Positions 49,631 to 57,107 of a DNA stretch of 64,000 nt are shown in pieces (position 1 is the stretch's first letter; the number at the start of each line of letters is the position of its first letter). The notes beneath the pieces are model-generated. The model made no database searches. It saw only the letters and a program-made list of their open reading frames with translations, and was not told the DNA's origin. The DNA is taken from the NCBI RefSeq assembly GCF_003335085.1, contig NZ_QPEJ01000016.1:62001-126000 (forward strand), given 5' to 3'. This DNA is from Polaribacter sp. WD7 (GTDB lineage Bacteria > Bacteroidota > Bacteroidia > Flavobacteriales > Flavobacteriaceae). The position numbers and the translations under genes are program-made.

Positions 49631-51263
49631 AAAAATCAAAAATATCGTTCTTTTAATCGTTGGTTTTGTTATTGTACAATTTATAAGTGAGTTATTTTAC
49701 AAACGTTTTGATCTAACTGCAGACAAACGATATACCCTCTCTGAAACTACAAAAGAAATTCTTTCTACTATTGATAAGACTCTTTTTATTACTGTTTATT
49801 TAGAGGGAGATTTTCCATCAGAATTTAAAAGACTTCAGGTTGAAACAGGTCAGTATTTAGAAGAATTAGCTTCTAAAAACTCCAATATCAAAATTACTTT
49901 TGAAGTTCCAGACAATCAACGAGAAGACTTAATTAAACGTGGCATGATGCCTAGTCAACTCACCGTTGAAGAACAAGGAAAACTCTCTGAAGCTATTATC
50001 TTTCCTTGGGCAGAAGTAGCTTACGGAAAAAAATCTACCATTGTTGCGCTGTTACCTAATGCCATTGTTGCTTCTCAAGAAGAACAGTTGCAAAAAGCTA
50101 TTGAAAACTTAGAATATAGTTTTTCCAATGCCATAAATTCTATAACGCAAACAAGACAAAAAAAAGTTGCAATTATTACTGGAAACGGAGAATTACAAGA
50201 TATATATCAGTACAGTTTTTTAAGTGAAATTGCTAAAAAATATAGGCTGGCAAAGTTTACTTTAGATTCGGTTGCCACCTCACCACAACAAACATTACAA
50301 GATTTAACAGATTTAGATGTAGCCATAATTGCTAAACCTACAGAAAAATTTACAGCAGCAGAAAAATTTACTCTCGATCAGTTTATTATGAACGGAGGTA
50401 AAACGCTTTGGATGATTGACAACGTTAATGCAGACCAAGATAGTTTGTTTAAAACAGGTAAATTGTTAGCCTATCCTAGAGATCTAAACCTTACAGACTT
50501 GTTATTTACATACGGTGTACGAATTAACACATCTTTAATTAAAGATTTGTATGCTGCCCAAATTCCGCTAGCAACGGGGAAAGTTGGCAATCAAACACAG
50601 TTTAAAAACTTAGATTGGTTTTATCATCCTTTGGTTGGCGCAAATCCAAATCATCCTATAACAAAAAATGTTGCTTCAGTACGTTTGCAGTATGCAAATC
50701 AAATAGACACGTTAAAAAACAATATTAAAAAGACTCCTCTTTTGCTAAGTTCTGCCTTAACCCAAAAAGTAGGAACGCCTACTTTTATTGATTTACAATC
50801 TATTGCAGAAGAAGTAATAGAGACCAATTACAATGATGGGAATCAAGTATTTGCTACACTTTTGGAAGGCGATTTTAATTCTGCCTTCAAAAATAGAGTT
50901 CACCCTTTTACATCTCCTCTTTTTAAAGAACAGGCTACAGCTAATAAAATGATTATTATTGCTGATGGTGATATTGGTAAAAATCAAATTTTAAAAGGAA
51001 AGCCTTACGATTTAGCAAGGGATAAATGGACCAATCAAACTTTTGGCAACAAAGATTTTTTACTTAATAGTGTTAATTATTTATTAGATGATTCTGGACT
51101 AATCAATCTTAGAAACAAGACCTTAAAAATTAAAACATTAGACAAACAAAAGACGTATAAAGAACGTATTTTCTGGCAGTTTTTAAATGTGGTTTTACCA
51201 CTTCTAATTTTATTTGGGTTTGGTTTTGGGTTTACTTATCTTAGAAAAAGAAGGTATAGTTAG
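49623..51263 (+). CDS. gldG: GldG, gliding motility ABC transporter substrate-binding/auxiliary subunit
   Basis: A 546-aa protein with an N-terminal membrane helix (KNIVLLIVGFVIVQFISELFY, ~6-26). A long periplasmic domain with the GldG signature RFDLTADKRYTLSETTKEIL (~29-48) follows, and near the end is a second helix (VVLPLLILFGFGFGFTYL). An IATPase-like/ABC-associated central fold spans about 45-280, with KKVAIITGNGELQD. It overlaps gldF by eight bases, so both are co-translated. In several flavobacteria dnaN follows gldG; here a convergent epimerase gene follows instead. Confidence 0.93.
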   Translation: MNKKIKNIVLLIVGFVIVQFISELFYKRFDLTADKRYTLSETTKEILSTIDKTLFITVYLEGDFPSEFKRLQVETGQYLEELASKNSNIKITFEVPDNQREDLIKRGMMPSQLTVEEQGKLSEAIIFPWAEVAYGKKSTIVALLPNAIVASQEEQLQKAIENLEYSFSNAINSITQTRQKKVAIITGNGELQDIYQYSFLSEIAKKYRLAKFTLDSVATSPQQTLQDLTDLDVAIIAKPTEKFTAAEKFTLDQFIMNGGKTLWMIDNVNADQDSLFKTGKLLAYPRDLNLTDLLFTYGVRINTSLIKDLYAAQIPLATGKVGNQTQFKNLDWFYHPLVGANPNHPITKNVASVRLQYANQIDTLKNNIKKTPLLLSSALTQKVGTPTFIDLQSIAEEVIETNYNDGNQVFATLLEGDFNSAFKNRVHPFTSPLFKEQATANKMIIIADGDIGKNQILKGKPYDLARDKWTNQTFGNKDFLLNSVNYLLDDSGLINLRNKTLKIKTLDKQKTYKERIFWQFLNVVLPLLILFGFGFGFTYLRKRRYS

Positions 51264-51346
51264 TTGTAAAAAGCGTATAAGCTATCAACCCAATTTTCAG
51301 TTAGTAAATCAACTAAACTCATAAACTTAAGCATTCAATTTTCAAG

Positions 51347-52111
51347 CTAAATAATCAACAAATTATCATGAACAAACGTATAATTTAGTTTTGCCATTAC
51401 TTTATCAGCTGCAATAATTTTCCACTTACACGCATTTTCTACTTTAAAATTGGGCAATTCAAAACCTTTACTTTCTCTAGCATTTATGTAAAAATCTCTT
51501 CTAGTAGGATGATGGTTAGCACATGCGTTAAACGTTTCGTTCCAACAATTTTGATTGATAACTTCATGAATAATATTGATGCAATCTTCTTGATGAATCA
51601 TGTTTACAAAACCATTGGGTTGCGGAATTGCACGTGCATTTCTAAACCAATTTCCTGGGTGTCTTTTGTCTCCAAACAAACCTGCAAATCGTATAATTGT
51701 GGTTTCAAAAAAAGTATTTTCTCTAAATAGGTTTTCAATTTCTACTAATGGGTTATTTCTATCAACATCATCTAATTCTGTCATTACTTTATTATTTCTA
51801 GGATAGACAGAAGTAGAACTTATAAAAATTACCTTTTGAATAGAAGAACCTTGAATTTGAGCTATCAGGTTTTCAAAACCATCTATATCTTTGGATGTAA
51901 TCGCAACAATTAAAATATCCGATTGCAAAAAGAAATCATACTCTTCAAAATCTGAAATATTTACTAAATACGGTTCAATTTTTAGAGCTTCTAAAGTAGC
52001 AATTTTATCTTCTGATGTAGTAGACCCTTTTACCAAAAAACCATCTTCTATAAAAGAAACTGCTAAAGGTTTACCTAACCAGCCACATCCTAAAACACTA
52101 ATCTTATTCAT
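51347..52111 (-). CDS. NAD(P)-binding SDR-like protein (YeeZ-type epimerase/dehydratase)
   Basis: A 254-aa atypical/extended SDR. The N-terminal MNKISVLGCGWLGKPLAVSFIEDG gives a GxGxxG-like GCGWLG cofactor loop. Further family-like stretches are DILIVAITSKDIDGFENLI (~69-87), VIFISSTSVYP (~94-104) and TIIRFAGLFGDKRHPGNWF (~137-155). The catalytic tyrosine is in SVYPRNN and the usual YxxxK lysine is missing. That is normal for the YeeZ-like branch of atypical SDRs, often annotated as sugar epimerases without proof. The gene is convergent with gldG. Confidence 0.8.
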   Translation of the reverse strand: MNKISVLGCGWLGKPLAVSFIEDGFLVKGSTTSEDKIATLEALKIEPYLVNISDFEEYDFFLQSDILIVAITSKDIDGFENLIAQIQGSSIQKVIFISSTSVYPRNNKVMTELDDVDRNNPLVEIENLFRENTFFETTIIRFAGLFGDKRHPGNWFRNARAIPQPNGFVNMIHQEDCINIIHEVINQNCWNETFNACANHHPTRRDFYINARESKGFELPNFKVENACKWKIIAADKVMAKLNYTFVHDNLLII

Positions 52112-52172
52112 AAAATGAAAAAATATTAATTTATAAAACTTAATGTTATTTGTGCAAAATTACTGGTATTTA

Positions 52173-52844
52173 CTAACAATTAGAATCATCACAACAGTTT
52201 TCGTCTTTTACCAATTTGCAAGAAGCTACTGCTAATAAAGCTCCTAAAACTGGTGCAATCATATATAACCACAAGTTTTTAATATTACCAGAAACAATAT
52301 TTGGCGCCAAAGAACGAGCAGGATTCATAGATGCATTTGTTATTGGACCAGCAAACAAAGCCTCTAACAGCACTACTGCTCCTACAGCTATTCCTGCTAC
52401 TACACCTATTTCTTTACTTCCTGTAGACACATTAATAATAACTACCATCAAAAAAAACGTTAAGAGTAACTCTAATACAAATGCTCTCCCAACGTCTACT
52501 GTAGGTATTGTTGAGCCTAAAAATTCGCTTGTTGGAAATAAGAATACTAAAATTAAACTTGCTGCAAAAGCCCCTAATATTTGAGCAACAATGTATTTAG
52601 GTACTTCTTTCCAAGCAAACTTTTTTGCGTAAGCAAATGCAATGGTTACTGCTGGATTAAAGTGGGCTCCAGAAGTTTCGCCAAAGGCATAAATCATTGC
52701 CATTACAATTAACCCCCAAGTAATTCCTATACCTACGTGTGTTACCTCGCCTCCGGTTACTTCGTTAATTGTCATTGCGCCAGTACCACAAAAAATTAGT
52801 GAAAAAGTGCCAATAAATTCAGATATATATTTCTTCATAATCAT
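52173..52844 (-). CDS. MIP family channel (aquaporin)
   Basis: A 223-aa channel with six membrane helices and two half-helices carrying the NPA boxes. These are NPA at 63-65 in GAHFNPAVTIAF and 174-176 in NASMNPARSL. Residues ahead of the second box (GPITNASMNPARSLAP) resemble water-selective aquaporins more than glycerol facilitators, since a Pro-Ala-Arg-Ser follows. The C-terminal tail is rich in cysteine (CKLVKDENCCDDSNC), which is unusual. It may bind metal or form disulfides; this is inference. It has a TATCTTTG box 13 bases upstream. Confidence 0.9.
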   Translation of the reverse strand: MIMKKYISEFIGTFSLIFCGTGAMTINEVTGGEVTHVGIGITWGLIVMAMIYAFGETSGAHFNPAVTIAFAYAKKFAWKEVPKYIVAQILGAFAASLILVFLFPTSEFLGSTIPTVDVGRAFVLELLLTFFLMVVIINVSTGSKEIGVVAGIAVGAVVLLEALFAGPITNASMNPARSLAPNIVSGNIKNLWLYMIAPVLGALLAVASCKLVKDENCCDDSNC

Positions 52845-52857
52845 AATGATATCAGTG

Positions 52858-52865
52858 CAAAGATA
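52858..52865 (-). promoter_or_regulatory. -7 promoter box (TATCTTTG) of the aquaporin gene
   Basis: TATCTTTG on the minus strand lies 13 bases before the ATG, leaving a leader of only a few bases. No -33 TTTG is seen. Confidence 0.4.
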
Positions 52866-52948
52866 CGCCTCCTTATTTTAAGTTTTTGTTAACGTTTACT
52901 GTTTTTTGAAATTGTAATTTTGAAGGTAATAAATTTAAAATTTTAAAA

Positions 52949-53797
52949 ATGAAAAAAATTATATTAGCCTTATTTGTTGCTAGTTTTACACTTTCTACTA
53001 CAGCTCAAATAAAAACACCAGCTCCAAGTCCTTCGCAAAAAATTGAACAAAAAGTTGGTTTGACAGATGTTACTATTGAGTACTCTAGACCAGGAATGAA
53101 AGGGAGAACAATTTTTGGAGATTTAGTGCCTTATGGTAAAGTATGGAGAACTGGAGCTAATGCCAATACTAAATTGACTTTTTCTAGTGATTTTATGATT
53201 GACGGAAAAAAATTGAAAAAAGGAACGTATGCTTTATATACTATTCCTAATAAAAAATCTTGGGATATTATTTTATATTCTGATGCATCTAACTGGGGAA
53301 ACCCAAGAAAATGGGATGAGACTAAAGTTGCTGCTAAAACAACTGTTACTCCAGAAAAAATGCCAATGGACATAGAAACATTTACAATTACTTTTGATGA
53401 TGTTACTAACAATTCTGCTGTTTTGGGAATTCTTTGGGAGAATATTTATGCTGGTTTAAAATTTGAAACACCAACAGATGCAATGGTTTCTTCTAGTATA
53501 GACAAAGTAATGAATGGCCCAACTGCTAACGATATGTATGGAGCTGCGGTATATTATTTGGAAGCTGGAAAAGATATTAAACAAGCCCAAGAATGGATAG
53601 ATAAAGCTGTTGCTATGACAGCAGACAAACCACGTTTTTGGTATTTACGTCAGCAATCTTTAATTCATGCAAAAGCTGGTAATACAAAAAGTGCAATAGC
53701 TGCTGCAAAAAAATCTTTAAAGTACGCCACTGAAGCTGGAAATGCAGGATATATAAAACTGAATACAGCATCTCTAAAAGAATGGGGAGCAATGTAG
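52949..53797 (+). CDS. DUF2911 domain-containing secreted protein with C-terminal TPR-like helices
   Basis: A 282-aa exported protein with signal peptide MKKIILALFVASFTLSTTA (cleavage near 19). It belongs to DUF2911, a Bacteroidota/proteobacterial family of unknown function. The conserved part runs from PSPSQKIEQKVGLTDVTIEYSRPGMKGRTIFG to TRANDN-like GANANTKLTFSSDF (~28-85). It goes on with KKGTYALYTIPNKKSWDIILYSDASNWGNPRKWDE (~90-125). After ~185 come helical repeats (MYGAAVYYLEAGKDIKQAQEWIDKAVAM) that resemble TPR. It ends at a strong bidirectional terminator. Confidence 0.9.
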   Translation: MKKIILALFVASFTLSTTAQIKTPAPSPSQKIEQKVGLTDVTIEYSRPGMKGRTIFGDLVPYGKVWRTGANANTKLTFSSDFMIDGKKLKKGTYALYTIPNKKSWDIILYSDASNWGNPRKWDETKVAAKTTVTPEKMPMDIETFTITFDDVTNNSAVLGILWENIYAGLKFETPTDAMVSSSIDKVMNGPTANDMYGAAVYYLEAGKDIKQAQEWIDKAVAMTADKPRFWYLRQQSLIHAKAGNTKSAIAAAKKSLKYATEAGNAGYIKLNTASLKEWGAM

Positions 53798-53821
53798 TTT
53801 CTTTCTTTTCTTATAAAATAA

Positions 53822-53853
53822 AAAAATCTCAAGTATTAACTTGAGATTTTTTT
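53822..53853. terminator. Bidirectional rho-independent terminator
   Basis: AAAAATCTCAAGT (53822-53834) pairs perfectly with ACTTGAGATTTTT (53839-53851) over a four-base loop and is flanked by A and T tracts. It lies between the stops of the convergent DUF2911 and sugar-kinase genes and can serve both. Confidence 0.87.
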
Positions 53854-53897
53854 ATTTTATATACCTATAAATATCATTAAGTACTAGAAAATGTAAA

Positions 53898-54818
53898 CTA
53901 AATCTTAGCTAAAATAGTTTCTATATTATGTTTTTTAGCCAAATCTGAACCTTCACTTAAAGTGGCTGCAACACCACAGGCAACTCCCGAGCGTAACATG
54001 TCTTTAGGACTTTTGTTATGCACAATTGCATAAATTAAACCAGCAACCATACTATCTCCAGCACCTATAGTACTTTTTACCTCTATTTTAGGTGCTTGTA
54101 CATGTACAATTCCGTTTTTATGCGCCATAAATGCTCCGTCTTTCCCTAAAGAAACCACAACATATTTTACTTTTTCAGCAATAATCATTTGCATTGCAAA
54201 ATCTTCTTTTTCTTTAATTGTCATATCTTCTTTACCCGCCAATGCACACAATTCTTTTTGGTTGGGTTTTATTAAAAACAATTTATTTTTTACAACCTCA
54301 TGAAAAGCAACTCCAGAAGTATCTACAATTATTTTTACTTTTTTAGCCTGTAGACTTTTTACTATTTTTGAGTAGTAGTTTATTGGAAGTCCTTTTGGTA
54401 AACTGCCACTAATTACAAAAATATCTCCAGTAGTTACTTCTTTATTAATTACATTTTCTAAAGCAGTCATATCTTCTTCTAAAAATGTTGTTGTAGGCAT
54501 TCCAAAACGATATTGTAATTGAGTTTCTGTATTAAAAACCGCAAAATTTTCTCTTGTTAAAACAGATATTTCTGTGTTAACTACATTTACTTTTTGCTCT
54601 TGCAATAGCTCTACTAAGTGTTCTCCTGTTTTTCCTCCATAAGGAAACAAACAACTACTTTTTACTTCTAATCTATCTAAAACTCTAGAAATATTAATTC
54701 CACCACCTCCAGGGTGATAGGTTATATCATAGCATTCTAATTTATCAAAAGGAGACATTTTATCTATTTTCGCACTTTTGTCTAATGCAGGGTTTACAGT
54801 GAGGGTAACTACTTTCAT
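53898..54818 (-). CDS. PfkB family hexose kinase (1-phosphofructokinase/tagatose-6-phosphate kinase-like)
   Basis: A 306-aa ribokinase-fold sugar kinase of the FruK/LacC/PfkB-minor group, which adds a second phosphate to a sugar phosphate with ATP. Motifs are VNPALDKSAKID (~8-19), GGGGINISRVLDRL (~37-50) with the sugar-binding glycines, and the C-terminal ATP-binding AAxGAGD-like TIGAGDSMVAGLIYA (~250-264) with catalytic aspartate. The N-terminal VNPALD resembles FruK and LacC. Which sugar phosphate it uses cannot be said; no PTS or sugar operon is adjacent. Confidence 0.86.
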   Translation of the reverse strand: MKVVTLTVNPALDKSAKIDKMSPFDKLECYDITYHPGGGGINISRVLDRLEVKSSCLFPYGGKTGEHLVELLQEQKVNVVNTEISVLTRENFAVFNTETQLQYRFGMPTTTFLEEDMTALENVINKEVTTGDIFVISGSLPKGLPINYYSKIVKSLQAKKVKIIVDTSGVAFHEVVKNKLFLIKPNQKELCALAGKEDMTIKEKEDFAMQMIIAEKVKYVVVSLGKDGAFMAHKNGIVHVQAPKIEVKSTIGAGDSMVAGLIYAIVHNKSPKDMLRSGVACGVAATLSEGSDLAKKHNIETILAKI

Positions 54819-54974
54819 TTCTATTTTTTATATAGTAAAGATAATTAGTTTTTTTACTTTTATTACCTTATTGTTTAAAATAGAAATAGTAGTTGTTAAA
54901 AAAATCGGTATTTTAGTAACAAATCATTTGGGTTAATCGTCTTATAAAAGAAAATCAACTTTATTCAAATCATT

Positions 54975-55655
54975 ATGAAAAAATTGCTATTAACACTTTT
55001 AGTACTGATATTATGTATTGGATGTACTTCTCAAGAGAATTCTCAAGATTTTATCAAAAAAACCGAAGGAAGGTATTTGTTTAATGCCAATGAAGTTATA
55101 GAAATCTATTACAAAGAAAATGTTTTACATGCCAAATGGAGAGGAAATGACGACATTAAACTGCTTAAAGTTGACGATAGTAGTTTTTATATGAAAGAAC
55201 TTAACGAAAAAATGATATTTGTCAATCAGCCTAAAATGCATATACAATTAGCTGAAAAAACAGAGCATAAAGGAATTAAGTATCATTTTGAAAAGATGAA
55301 AGGTGGAGAAAAAACAGCTATGGAATACTTTAAAGATAAAGAGTACGCAAAATCTTTAGAAACTTTTAAATCTATACAACAAAAAGACTCTTTAAATCCA
55401 ACCATACGTCAGCGCAGAATAAATAGATTAGGCTACACATATATTAGAAACCAAGATTATAATGCAGCTTTAGAAATTTTTAAAATAAACACTATTTTGT
55501 ACCCAAATAGTTCAAATACTTTTGATAGTTTAGGCGAGGCTTATTTTTTAAAAAAAGATACCCTAAATGCAATTGCTAATTTTAAAAAAGCATTATCTAT
55601 AAACCCAGAAAACAGAAACTCTAAACGTTTTCTAAAAAAATTAAATACAAAGTAA
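54975..55655 (+). CDS. TPR-repeat lipoprotein
   Basis: A 226-aa predicted lipoprotein: signal MKKLLLTLLVLILCIGC with lipobox IGC (cysteine 17). Residues ~25-105 form a beta-rich part with YLFNANEVIEIYYKENVLHAKWRG. From ~110 there are three tetratricopeptide repeats, including NRLGYTYIRNQDYNAALEIFKINTILYPNS (~154-183) and SLGEAYFLKKDTLNAIANFKKALSINPEN (~188-216). It leads a three-gene unit with yfiT and csaA; the next ATG follows directly after its stop codon. The overall role is unknown. Confidence 0.82.
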   Translation: MKKLLLTLLVLILCIGCTSQENSQDFIKKTEGRYLFNANEVIEIYYKENVLHAKWRGNDDIKLLKVDDSSFYMKELNEKMIFVNQPKMHIQLAEKTEHKGIKYHFEKMKGGEKTAMEYFKDKEYAKSLETFKSIQQKDSLNPTIRQRRINRLGYTYIRNQDYNAALEIFKINTILYPNSSNTFDSLGEAYFLKKDTLNAIANFKKALSINPENRNSKRFLKKLNTK

Positions 55656-56192
55656 ATGGAATTAGAACAATTAAAATACCCCATTGGAAAAGCTCAGATT
55701 CCCGAACATATCACCAAAAAAAATATTGAAACTTGGATTTCTGACATAGAACGTTTTCCTCATGAATTGGAGTTTTTAGTCAAAGAATTATCTGATGCAC
55801 AACTAGATACACCTTATAGAGATAAGGGTTGGACGATAAGACAAGTGATACATCATTCTTATGATAGTCACCATAACTCTTATACGCGATTTAAGTGGGC
55901 ATTAACAGAAGATAAACCTATTATAAAAGCATATTATGAAGAACGTTGGGCAGAATTATCAGATTCAAAATCTGGCCCTATCATGTTAACTATAGATGCA
56001 CTTAAAGCTTTACATGCAAAATGGGTGTTTTTATTGAATGGATTGACTGAAAAAGAACTATTGAAAACGTTTATTCATCCTGATGGGAATAAAGAGGTTT
56101 CTATCAAAGAAAATATTGGTATTTACGGTTGGCATTGTCAACATCATTATGCACACATAGAACAATTGATGCTAAGAAAAGGTTGGAAATAA
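55656..56192 (+). CDS. YfiT/DinB family putative metal-dependent hydrolase
   Basis: A 178-aa DinB-superfamily four-helix protein close to B. subtilis YfiT, annotated as a bacillithiol transferase-like or metal-dependent hydrolase. Candidate metal-binding histidines are in TIRQVIHHSYDSHHNSYTRFKWAL (~65-88) and the C-terminal GWHCQHHYAHIEQL (~159-172). The family pattern of widely spaced His is kept. It starts at the base after the TPR lipoprotein stop and ends one base before the csaA ATG. Confidence 0.87.
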   Translation: MELEQLKYPIGKAQIPEHITKKNIETWISDIERFPHELEFLVKELSDAQLDTPYRDKGWTIRQVIHHSYDSHHNSYTRFKWALTEDKPIIKAYYEERWAELSDSKSGPIMLTIDALKALHAKWVFLLNGLTEKELLKTFIHPDGNKEVSIKENIGIYGWHCQHHYAHIEQLMLRKGWK

Positions 56193-56193
56193 T

Positions 56194-56532
56194 ATGAAAG
56201 AAGAAATTACTTTTGATGATTTTTGTAAAGTTGATCTTAGAATTGGAACAATTATTAAGGTTGATGATTTTCCGAAGGCCAAAAAAAAAGCGTATAAGCT
56301 ACAAATTGATTTTGCCAGTTTAGGTATAAAAAAGTCAAGTGCTCAAATCACCAATTTATACACTAAAAACCAATTATTAGGCAAACAAGTTTCGGCAATC
56401 ATAAATTTTAAACCAAGACAAATTGCTAATTTTTTAAGTGAAGTTTTGGTTTTGGGAGTCTATAATTCTGACGGAGATGTTGTTTTATTACAAGCTTCTA
56501 CGCCCATAAAAAACGGAACTCAAATTAGTTAA
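56194..56532 (+). CDS. CsaA-like tRNA-binding domain protein
   Basis: A 112-aa OB-fold protein of the EMAP-II/CsaA type, which binds tRNA or acts as a chaperone in the secretion field. It shows ITFDDFCKVDLRIGTIIKVDDFPKAKKKAYKLQIDFASLGIKKSSAQI (4-52), then QVSAIINFKPRQIANFLSEVLVLG, which are standard for the family. It is the last gene of the TPR-yfiT-csaA unit. Its stop codon lies inside the left arm of a 13-bp inverted repeat (56529-56541). Confidence 0.9.
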   Translation: MKEEITFDDFCKVDLRIGTIIKVDDFPKAKKKAYKLQIDFASLGIKKSSAQITNLYTKNQLLGKQVSAIINFKPRQIANFLSEVLVLGVYNSDGDVVLLQASTPIKNGTQIS

Positions 56533-56732
56533 TTAACGTGAGTTGGGTTTAAAAAATTGGTTTATATTTTTATTTTTTAAAACGGATGTCATTTCTACTG
56601 TAATGGAGAAATCTTACTATAGATATGAGATTTCTCAACTACAATTCGTTTCGCTCGAAGTGATAATCATTTAATTTTCAATTAAATAACACTTAAATAA
56701 TAGAAAAGTTATATCAAAATCACGTTAATTAA
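56529..56732. repeat. Inverted-repeat-bounded intergenic element with an internal hairpin
   Basis: TTAATTAACGTGA (56529-56541) is repeated exactly in inverse as TCACGTTAATTAA (56720-56732). Inside is a hairpin repeat (56588-56670): GAGAAATCT pairs with AGATTTCTC, and its outer ends GTCATTTC and GAAGTGAT are near-complementary. The whole 204-bp unit begins within the csaA stop codon. A third TTAACGCGA copy lies at 56931-56939. No ORF inside. Confidence 0.5.
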
Positions 56733-56751
56733 GCAATTATAATAAATAAAA

Positions 56752-56913
56752 TCACGAATATTTAGGGTTATTTAAAATTACCAACGCGCCTATTACTCCA
56801 GGAATCCAACCACAAAGTGTCAACAAAAATATAATAATAAAAGAACCACATCCTTTGTCTATTACAGATAACGGGGGAAAAATGACAGCAAATAAAACTC
56901 TAAAAAAACTCAT
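56752..56913 (-). CDS. YqaE/Pmp3 family small membrane protein
   Basis: A 53-aa hydrophobic protein not found by simple length cut-offs. From ATG at 56913 I translate MSFFRVLFAVIFPPLSVIDKG, then two membrane helices. The first carries the family's FPPLxV motif. The second carries LTLCGWIPGVIGALVIL, matching the conserved TLxGWIPGxIHA pattern of Pmp3/YqaE/PMP3-like proteins. The family helps maintain membrane potential and salt tolerance in other organisms. It is a single gene surrounded by repeats (56529-56732 and TTAACGCGA at 56931). No clear promoter is seen. Confidence 0.85.
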   Translation of the reverse strand: MSFFRVLFAVIFPPLSVIDKGCGSFIIIFLLTLCGWIPGVIGALVILNNPKYS

Positions 56914-57107
56914 GCATCTAATTGGGTTGATTAACGCGAATTCGACCTAAGAAAACTTATAAAATTTAGCCTAATTTTTCATCAATATCATATTAAAATT
57001 TGTAAATTTTAAATCGAACTAACATTAGTAGTTATACAAATTTAAGACGAGTTATTCTTTATATTGTTACAGATTTTGTAAAAACTCTAAACCGACTACC
57101 AACAAAC

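Noticed and set aside
51264..51290. AAAAAGCGTATAAGCT occurs after gldG and again inside csaA (about 56285).
   Set aside because: The csaA copy is coding sequence for lysines and a Tyr-Lys-Leu stretch. A single shared 15-mer is likely to be chance at this base composition.
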